Assembly (NCBI RefSeq): GCF_008086045.1
Contig: NZ_VSEY01000013.1
Location: 124,001-188,000, forward strand
Reading direction: 5' to 3'
DNA: 64,000 nucleotides
Source of the DNA: Nonomuraea sp. PA05
Lineage (GTDB): Bacteria > Actinomycetota > Actinomycetes > Streptosporangiales > Streptosporangiaceae
Positions 58,384 to 64,000 of the stretch are shown here, in pieces; position 1 is the stretch's first letter, and each line of letters starts with the position of its first letter. The notes beneath the pieces were generated by a model. The model was given only the letters and a program-made list of their open reading frames with translations, made no database searches and was not told where the DNA came from. Position numbers and translations under genes: made by a program.

Positions 58384-59871
58384 CTAGGGCCAGGGGACGA
58401 CGACGTCGCGGGTGACGGTTCCGGCCGTGGTGCCGTTGCACAGCACGCCCTGGCCGGTGGAGATCATGACCGTCGAGCAGCCCTCGTTGTCGGTGACGAC
58501 CAGGGCCACCCGGTACGTTCCCGCTCGCGCGTAGCGGTGGCCGGTCCGGGGATCGGCGGTGGTGCTGGTGGCGCCATCGCCGAAGTCCCAGTGGTAGGCG
58601 GCGACGCGCCCGTCGGGGTCGGCCGAGGCCGAGGCGTCGAAGGTCACCGATCGGCCACCGGGCCTGGCGGTGAAGGCGGCGACCGGCCCCTGGTCGGGCA
58701 GGACGGCGGCCGAATTGTAGGCGGGCTCGCTGCCACCGGTGGGGAAGGGCGCGCCGGGCAGGGGCCGCATCGTCCCGCCGGGGCCGATGCGGAACGCGCT
58801 GAGCCCTCCGGTGGGGCCCTCGGTGACGTCGGGAAGGCCGGTGGAGGCGTACAGGAATCGTCCGTCCGGCAGGGTGACGATGCCGACCGGACCGAGGCCG
58901 GCCGGGACCGGCGGACCCTTGACCGGCGTGAGCGAACCGTCGGCGCCGACGGAGAAGCCCGACACCGCGCCGTCGCCCGGAGTGGTGCCGCCGCCGCCCG
59001 CGGCCGGGCTGGCGACGTGGACGAAATGTCCGTCGGGTGAGGTGGTGATGCCTTCCGGGAAGGTGGACACGTCGTACGGCGAGCGTGGCAGCGCGGTCAG
59101 CGTGCCGTCGGAGCCGATCGCGAAGCCGTAGACCTGCGAGGTGTCACTGCAGGTCAAATAGATCCGGCGGCCGTCGGGAGAGATGGTCATGGCGCCGCAG
59201 AACCGGCCGAGCCTGATCGGCGGCTTGATCTCGGTGATGGTGCCGTCGCCGTTGATGGCGAAGGTGCTGATCGCACCGACGGAGTCGAGCCGGTCGGGGC
59301 CTGGATCACCGTGGCCGACGTACAGGAAACGGCCGTCGGGCGTGACCGCCAGCCCGCGCGGGTTGGCCACGCTGGTTTCGGTGGGCGCGCCGGGCAGCGG
59401 TCTGAGCCGGCCGTCGGGGGCGATCGTGAAGCCGGCCACCGACTTGCTGAAGACGTGGGCGACGTACAGGAGGCGCCCGCTCGGTGTGACGACGATGCCC
59501 AAGGGGGTGTCCCCGCCGGTCTCGACGGTGTCCGCGCCGTTGGGCAGCGGGGTCAGCCGCCCTCGTGGCCCGACCGCGTAGGCCGAGATCGTCCCCGCCT
59601 CGTCCCCGCCCGCGTTGGACGCGTAGGCCAGGCGGGCGTCCGGGGTGAACGCCATCTGACGGACGCCGGGGCCCGCGGGCACGGGGTCGCCGGTCAGGAC
59701 CGGGCGCCCGTCGGACAGGTCGACGACGAACCTGGAGATGCTGGGGGAGTCGCTGTTGGACACATAGACGACGCGCTCCCCCGCGAACGCCTCCTGAGGG
59801 GTGCCGCCGGGCGGGATCAGCGTGGCCGGAACCAGCAGGGCGGCGAGAGACAACAGGCGGCCAGTACGCAC
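58384..59871 (-). CDS. Secreted beta-propeller (lactonase-like) plus PKD protein
   Basis: 495 residues from GTG 59871 with GGAGGG upstream. Signal peptide near residue 29 (AFA-G). Seven propeller repeats of the form VVTPSGRLLYVAHVFSKSVAGF, LAVTPDGRFLYVGHG and ISPDGRRIYLTCSDTSQVYGF, resembling 6-phosphogluconolactonase/YVTN proteins. A C-terminal PKD domain (VTFDASASADPDGRVAAYHW-DFGDGATS, GTYRVALVVTDNEG) follows. Extracellular binding or scaffold role. Enzyme activity is not evident. Confidence 0.82.
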   Translation of the reverse strand: MRTGRLLSLAALLVPATLIPPGGTPQEAFAGERVVYVSNSDSPSISRFVVDLSDGRPVLTGDPVPAGPGVRQMAFTPDARLAYASNAGGDEAGTISAYAVGPRGRLTPLPNGADTVETGGDTPLGIVVTPSGRLLYVAHVFSKSVAGFTIAPDGRLRPLPGAPTETSVANPRGLAVTPDGRFLYVGHGDPGPDRLDSVGAISTFAINGDGTITEIKPPIRLGRFCGAMTISPDGRRIYLTCSDTSQVYGFAIGSDGTLTALPRSPYDVSTFPEGITTSPDGHFVHVASPAAGGGGTTPGDGAVSGFSVGADGSLTPVKGPPVPAGLGPVGIVTLPDGRFLYASTGLPDVTEGPTGGLSAFRIGPGGTMRPLPGAPFPTGGSEPAYNSAAVLPDQGPVAAFTARPGGRSVTFDASASADPDGRVAAYHWDFGDGATSTTADPRTGHRYARAGTYRVALVVTDNEGCSTVMISTGQGVLCNGTTAGTVTRDVVVPWP

Positions 59872-59964
59872 AAGGCCCTCCGTGCATCGAATGTAGTCGC
59901 GTTTTCAATCACCAAGGCGTGCCATCGCGTTCCGTGCCGTTCCATCGGCGTTGCGGCCTCGACC

Positions 59965-59991
59965 CGTATGTTGTACGGTACAGCGTACGGT
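59965..59991. promoter_or_regulatory. Nested palindrome upstream of SnoaL-like gene
   Basis: Outer arms CCGTA (59965-59969) and TACGG (59987-59991) enclose the palindrome TGTAC-G-GTACA (59973-59983). A TetR-like operator pattern 22 bases upstream of ATG 60013. The binder is unknown. Confidence 0.5.
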
Positions 59992-60012
59992 TACTGTTGA
60001 GGGGAGAAGCGG

Positions 60013-60438
60013 ATGTATGAGCCGAGCAACGAGGAGCTGGCGAGCGTCGAGCAGTGGTTCGCCGAGTACGACGCGCTGGCCGAGCAGGGCGCGATCGAGA
60101 AGCTGGCCGACCTGGCCGTCTTCCCGATGAACTTGGCCACCGACGTGCCAGGAGGCCACGCGGCCGTGCGGCAGTGGACGCGCGAGGAGTACCTGGAGGC
60201 GATGCGGGAGGCCATGGGCGGCGGCACTGCCGGGCTGGACCTGCGGTCGAAGCGGGTCCCGCACTTCCTGAGCCCGAACCTCGTGGTGGTGGAGACCGAG
60301 GCGACCATGACGATCGAGGGCGCGCGGCAGGAGATGCACTACGCCGATCTGCTCGTACGCACCGAGGACGGCTGGGCCTTCCAGACGATGGTGCAGAGCG
60401 GCTGGGGCCACGGCTGGGCTCCGGCCAGGCGCGGCTGA
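60013..60438 (+). CDS. SnoaL-like/NTF2-fold protein
   Basis: 141 residues from ATG 60013 with GGGGAG upstream. Pattern ELASVEQWFAEYDALAEQG, IEKLADLAVFPMNLATD, FLSPNLVVVETEATMTIEG and YADLLVRTEDGWAFQTMVQ fits the DUF4440/SnoaL-like cone fold. These are binding or minor enzymatic proteins of unclear substrate. Single gene with its own operator-like promoter. Downstream to 60632 is a 194-base convergent gap with nothing recognised. Confidence 0.7.
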   Translation: MYEPSNEELASVEQWFAEYDALAEQGAIEKLADLAVFPMNLATDVPGGHAAVRQWTREEYLEAMREAMGGGTAGLDLRSKRVPHFLSPNLVVVETEATMTIEGARQEMHYADLLVRTEDGWAFQTMVQSGWGHGWAPARRG

Positions 60439-60632
60439 CGCCGTTGCTCCAGCCCCTCAGACCGCAGGCCCGCCGCCTGCTCCGGCGAAGGGTGAGGACC
60501 GGCGACGGCAGGGCCGCGAGGCGAGTCCCGTCAGGGCGGCCGCACAGCGGTGACCTTCGGTGCGGCGCCCATGCGGGCTGCCGTGCGCCGTCCGTCGCGG
60601 GCAGCCCGTCCGGGCCCCATCCCGGCCGGCTT

Positions 60633-61208
60633 TCAGCCGGCGACCGGGGAGGCGATGACCACGGTGACGTCGGCGGGCGTGTCGTCGGTGCGGTAGGAGT
60701 GCGGGGCGTCGCCGGCGAAGGCCAGCATGTCGCCGACGTCCAAACGGCGCAGATCGTCCGCCGGACCCGCGAGGAGGCCCCCGGAGGCGACCAGGAGATG
60801 CTCGACGGTGCCGAAAGCGTGGGGAACGCCGTCGATGGCGGTGTCCGGCGGGAGCCGCAGCCGCCAGATCTCGAGACTGTGGCCGCCACTGATGCGGCGC
60901 AGCAGCTCGCGGGTGGGTTCGTCCCGGCCGGCGACGGTCGAGGCGAGGTGGACGGTGCCGGGGTCGCCGTGGCGGATCAGCAGGTCGGTGAGCGGGATGG
61001 CCAGGGCGACGGCGATGGCGTCCAGGGTGTCGAGGGTGGGGTTGCCCAGGCCCGCCTCCAGTTGCGACAGGGTCGCCTTGCTCAGCCCGGTTCGCCGGGC
61101 CAGCTCGGCCTGGCTCATGCCGCGCTGCTGCCGGCGACGGTGGATCTGGGCGCCGGCCGCGGCGGCGGCGCTGCTGGCGGGACGGCGATCCCGGCCGGGG
61201 GCGCTCAT
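60633..61208 (-). CDS. XRE-HTH plus cupin regulator
   Basis: 191 residues from ATG 61208, ATGA overlap with alaX. HTH IHRRRQQRGMSQAELARRTGLSKATLSQLEAGLGNPTLDTL as motifs, then a small cupin (VEHLLVASGGLLAGPADDLRRLDVGDMLAFAGDAPHSYRT). Such regulators (PuuR/SutR type) sense small amines or amino acids. Coupled to an alanyl-tRNA editing protein, so it may sense alanine or a related amino acid (inference). Confidence 0.85.
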   Translation of the reverse strand: MSAPGRDRRPASSAAAAAGAQIHRRRQQRGMSQAELARRTGLSKATLSQLEAGLGNPTLDTLDAIAVALAIPLTDLLIRHGDPGTVHLASTVAGRDEPTRELLRRISGGHSLEIWRLRLPPDTAIDGVPHAFGTVEHLLVASGGLLAGPADDLRRLDVGDMLAFAGDAPHSYRTDDTPADVTVVIASPVAG

Positions 61209-61936
61209 CGCAACGGCCTGTGGGCGGCGGTGTAGGAGACGCGGATGCGGCCCTTCTTCAGCTTCACGGCGGAGACGGTCACCTGTAGCAGGTCGGCGAG
61301 GCTGCGCACGTGGGTGCCGCCGCAGGGGGCGGCGTGGACGTCGCCGATCCGTACGACCCGGTGCCCGTCGCCATCGTGGTCGGCGGTGACCGGCAGGTCC
61401 TCGGCGATGGCCGCGCGGACGAAGGCGCGCAGCCGGTCGGCGGCCTTCTCCCGCTCCCCCGCATCGGCGAGCTGTGCTCCGGTCGCGGGCGGGGTGAGCT
61501 CGATGCGGGACTGGCCGGGGAAGTGGTTGCTGCCGGCCAGCGTCCAGCCTTCGGCGCGGCAGGCCGCTTCGACGAGGTGACCGGCGGTGTGCAGCGCGGC
61601 GTGCAACAGACGCGGGCCTGGATCGATGCGCGCGTGCACGGGATCGCCTTCGGACAGGTCGTCCAGCCCGGTGCCGGAACTCTCGATGGGGTGGAGCACC
61701 ACCAGGCCGGTCGCGGCGTCGCGTACCGGCACGATCTCACAGTCGGCCAGCCAGCCGCGGTCGGCGGGCTGGCCGCCGCCTTGGGGGTGGAAGAGGTTGT
61801 GCCGTACCGCGAGCCACTTGCCGCCGGTCTCGTCGCGCCCGGTCGCGGTCACGCTGGTGTGGACGTCGGTGAGGTAGGTGTCCTCCAGGTACAGGGCGTC
61901 CTGGGAGCCCGTCCGGCACTCATTGAGCTGAACCAT
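61205..61936 (-). CDS. alaX: AlaX-type alanyl-tRNA editing protein
   Basis: 243 residues from ATG 61936. AlaRS editing domain with NLFHPQGGGQPADRGW, zinc site H-T-A-G-H (HTAGHLVEAA) and C-G-G-T-H (APCGGTHVRSL). It hydrolyses Ser/Gly mischarged on tRNA-Ala in trans. First gene of the pair with the XRE-cupin regulator. Confidence 0.9.
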   Translation of the reverse strand: MVQLNECRTGSQDALYLEDTYLTDVHTSVTATGRDETGGKWLAVRHNLFHPQGGGQPADRGWLADCEIVPVRDAATGLVVLHPIESSGTGLDDLSEGDPVHARIDPGPRLLHAALHTAGHLVEAACRAEGWTLAGSNHFPGQSRIELTPPATGAQLADAGEREKAADRLRAFVRAAIAEDLPVTADHDGDGHRVVRIGDVHAAPCGGTHVRSLADLLQVTVSAVKLKKGRIRVSYTAAHRPLR

Positions 61937-61945
61937 TCGTTCATC

Positions 61946-62533
61946 TTATCGAACGACTGGCGGCGCGTAGATGCTGCGATGCGCGTACAGCAGGTTCTCC
62001 CCTGCTTCCGCCGCCACCCCGAAAGGATCCGCCGGGCTGTCGTGCAGGTCCACGGGCATCGCCTCGCGCGCACTCAGGAACCACACCATCCCGGCGATCG
62101 GCCTGGCAGCGGGGAAGGGGAACGGCACCTCGTCCCCGTTGACATGCAGGATCTCGTACAGGGCGCTGCTCACATCCGGCACCTCGGCGCGCACCTCATC
62201 CTCCCCGGCCTCCGGCTGGATGGTGCGGTACGCATCCCGCCCCGCCTCGACGAGCTGCCCGAAGTCCTCGACGTAATGATCGGTACGGGTCAGGACCGAG
62301 AGCACGCCGCCGGTCCTGGCGGGTTCCGGCGCCGTCTGGCTCGTCACTGTGACGGAGGCGAGGGCATCGTCATAGGACGCGAGCGCCTGCAGCACGACGC
62401 CGCGCTCGGCGGAGGAATCCGTGCCGGCCGTCAGTGCGGCCAGATGCCCGTCGATGGCCTCCATCAGTGATTGAGCCGCGAGCCGTAACGCCGCGACACT
62501 GCTCTCATCCGTCTGCGTAGCCTCATCGGCCAT
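61946..62533 (-). CDS. Uncharacterised actinobacterial protein
   Basis: 195 residues from ATG 62533 with GGAGGGTGA upstream. ATG 62548 is also in frame. The N-terminal half is helical (SSVAALRLAAQSLMEAIDGHLA, ERGVVLQALASYDDAL) and the C-terminal half mixed (VSSALYEILHVNGDEVPFPF, GMVWFLSAREAMPVDLHD). No signal peptide or membrane helix. Ends ten bases before the alaX start on the same strand. Family not recognised. Confidence 0.65.
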   Translation of the reverse strand: MADEATQTDESSVAALRLAAQSLMEAIDGHLAALTAGTDSSAERGVVLQALASYDDALASVTVTSQTAPEPARTGGVLSVLTRTDHYVEDFGQLVEAGRDAYRTIQPEAGEDEVRAEVPDVSSALYEILHVNGDEVPFPFPAARPIAGMVWFLSAREAMPVDLHDSPADPFGVAAEAGENLLYAHRSIYAPPVVR

Positions 62534-62693
62534 GCGGTCACCCTCCATCTGCCGTGAGCCGGTGTCTTCGCGCCAATCCCACCTGACGGAGGAACGATGA
62601 TCAAGTAGGTGCGCCGCGGCAGCAGCCCGCCTGCCCTTACCCGCCCGCGACTCCGCCACGGCGGCGTGCGTCGGCAGTTCCGAACGCGGCTCG

Positions 62694-64000
62694 TCAGCCG
62701 TGGTGAGCCGCCACCGCCGCGTCGAACAGCACCTGCAGCTCCCCCACCCGCTCGGGCGTGGCGCGCGGGGCGACCACGGCGGCCAGTTCGGTCAGCGGCA
62801 GCGGCAGGCCGCGCGCGGCCAGCGCCGCCGCGCCCGCCTCGTCGCCGGCGATGCCCTCCGACGCCATGATCGCGGTCAGCCGCCGCCACAGCCCGGCGTC
62901 GTCCAGGGCGTCGGCGATCGACTCCGGACGTCCGGGCGCGCCGGGGCAAACCGTCCGCCACCGGTGGCTGCCCGCGCCGACCCGTTCCGGCTCCGAGCCC
63001 GGCAGGTGGACGGTGGCGTGGGTGCCCGGCGGCACCTCGACGTCGAGCGTGAGCGTGCCCTCCGCCACGCGCCAGGCGACCGCGGCCCTGCCGTACCTGG
63101 TCTCCAGGTCAGCCTCCGCCCAGGTCAGCCCGAACCCGGGGAGAGGGCGCACGTCGAGCTCCCGGTAGCCGGGCGCGGCGGGCGCGAGCCCGGCCACCCG
63201 CCGGTGCAGCCAGTCGGCGATCGCCCCGAGCGCGTAGTGGTTGAAGGAGGTCATCTGCCCGGGGTTGACGCGGCCGTCGGGCAGCATGCTGTCCCAGCGT
63301 TCCCAGATCGTGGTCGCGCCCATGGTGACGGGGTAGAGCCACGAGGGGCATGCGCGTTCCAGGAGCAGGCGGTAGGCCAGGTGCGGGTGGCCCGCGTCGG
63401 TCAGGGCGTCGGCGATGAGCGGCGTGCCGACGAAGCCGGTGGCCACGCGGAAGCCGTTGGCCCGCACGAGGTCGGCCAGCCGGGCGCCGGCCGCCTCGCG
63501 CTGGCCGGGCGTGGGCAGCAGGTCCCACGACAGCGCCATCGCGTACGCGGTGGGCGTGTCGCTCATCAGCCGCCCGCCCGGGGTGACGTAGGCGGCGGCG
63601 AACGCCGCGCGGACCTTGGCGGCCAGCGCGCGGTACCGCTCGCCGTCGTCGCGGCGCCCCAGCACGTCGGCGGCCCTGGCCAGCAGATCGGCGCTCCTGA
63701 CGAAGTGCGCGGTCGCGACCAGGTCCTTGTCGGTGCGGGCCGCCCCTGGCTCGTCGGGCGGCGCGGCCGGGTCCAGCCAGTCGCCGAACTGGAAGCGGCC
63801 GGTCCACAACCCGTCCTCACCGGCGAAGGCGTTGAGGCGCTCGACCCAGGCGCGCATGCTCGGGTACTGCTCGCGCAGCACTTCGGGGTCGCCGTAGCGC
63901 TCGTACAGCGTCCAGGGGACGATCGTGGCCGCGTCGCCCCAGGCGGCCGCCGCGGGCAGGATGTTGTGGTGGATGTTCGGCACGACGAACGGCACGCAGC
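62694..64000 (-). CDS. GH78 alpha-L-rhamnosidase, C-terminal part
   Basis: About 435 codons visible. The gene continues off the right edge, and the first Met-like codon at 63995 is internal. Bacterial rhamnosidase catalytic barrel: AAAWGDAATIVPWTLYERYGD, RFQFGDWLDPAA (acid Asp), TGFVGTPLIADALTDAGH, TTIWERWDSM and NPGQMTSFNHYALGAIADWLHR, then the C-terminal beta domain. An extra ~75-residue tail (PESIADALDDAGLW, ELAAVVAPRATPERV) is not usual for the family and may be a small helical domain. Confidence 0.88.
   Translation of the reverse strand, partial: CVPFVVPNIHHNILPAAAAWGDAATIVPWTLYERYGDPEVLREQYPSMRAWVERLNAFAGEDGLWTGRFQFGDWLDPAAPPDEPGAARTDKDLVATAHFVRSADLLARAADVLGRRDDGERYRALAAKVRAAFAAAYVTPGGRLMSDTPTAYAMALSWDLLPTPGQREAAGARLADLVRANGFRVATGFVGTPLIADALTDAGHPHLAYRLLLERACPSWLYPVTMGATTIWERWDSMLPDGRVNPGQMTSFNHYALGAIADWLHRRVAGLAPAAPGYRELDVRPLPGFGLTWAEADLETRYGRAAVAWRVAEGTLTLDVEVPPGTHATVHLPGSEPERVGAGSHRWRTVCPGAPGRPESIADALDDAGLWRRLTAIMASEGIAGDEAGAAALAARGLPLPLTELAAVVAPRATPERVGELQVLFDAAVAAHHG

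Noticed and set aside
1..64000. tRNA, rRNA, insertion sequences or integrases
   Set aside because: None of the expected conserved motifs or transposase/integrase proteins were seen on either strand. Short tRNA-like folds cannot be excluded without a covariance search.

Overview
The window is very GC-rich, dense with 4-base ATGA/GTGA gene overlaps, often starts genes with GTG, and shows several leaderless-looking promoters. It also carries an acyl-CoA carboxylase epsilon subunit, HtaA-type heme proteins, a class E sortase and a class I lanthipeptide cluster with an F-x-D-L-D leader motif. Together these point to a filamentous actinobacterium, probably of the Streptosporangiales (Nonomuraea-like). 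That placement is inference from gene content, not from a marker gene. No rRNA, tRNA, CRISPR array, transposase or integrase was seen.

Layout. (1) 1-1894: the 5' part of a secreted acidic protein and a DUF1835-type protein. (2) 1891-12282: the most striking region, a heme-acquisition and cell-surface locus around a consensus-like DtxR/IdeR iron box at 5741-5759. To its left run four surface proteins: one with an LAKTG sortase signal, a WxL-like protein, a DUF916 (WxL-interacting) membrane protein and an Ig-like membrane protein. To its right runs one tightly coupled operon: anchored surface protein, hmuT, hmuU, hmuV, class E sortase, a small membrane protein and a 743-residue HtaA/beta-propeller/Ig/WxL-like fusion. 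(3) 12332-18621: a LacI-controlled operon of an ABC sugar importer and a GH42 beta-galactosidase, with a perfect palindromic operator. (4) 18808-24962: an AraC regulator, a 41-bp tandem repeat, and a MarR / FAD monooxygenase / DHA2 efflux / aldo-keto reductase group with shared operator-like half-sites. (5) 24971-28612: a tungstate-type ABC importer (tupABC) divergent from a GntR-PBP fusion regulator. (6) 28581-35020: a His-rich small ORF, a GNAT, a hemopexin-repeat protein, LacI plus secreted GH43-AbfB, and two TetR regulators. (7) 35037-39450: acyl-CoA carboxylase (beta, epsilon, alpha) with a divergent TetR. (8) 39801-49020: a lanthipeptide cluster with split LanB, twin precursors, an attenuator hairpin, LanC and two ABC exporters. 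(9) 49062-52824: a LacI-controlled divergent unit with two uncharacterised proteins and an MHS-type MFS transporter. (10) 52981-55935: a membrane-associated NACHT ATPase, a candidate anti-phage protein. (11) 56052-64000: a small repeat-bearing secreted protein, amidohydrolase/TetR, propeller-PKD protein, SnoaL-like protein, XRE-cupin plus AlaX, an uncharacterised protein, and the C-terminal part of a GH78 rhamnosidase running off the right edge.

How it fits together. The heme locus reads as an iron-repressed surface relay. HtaA and related anchored or WxL-like proteins would collect heme, HmuT would receive it and HmuUV would import it, while the sortase attaches at least the LAKTG protein. 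Most of the remaining window consists of self-contained sugar, metal and efflux modules, each with its own regulator and a visible palindromic operator.
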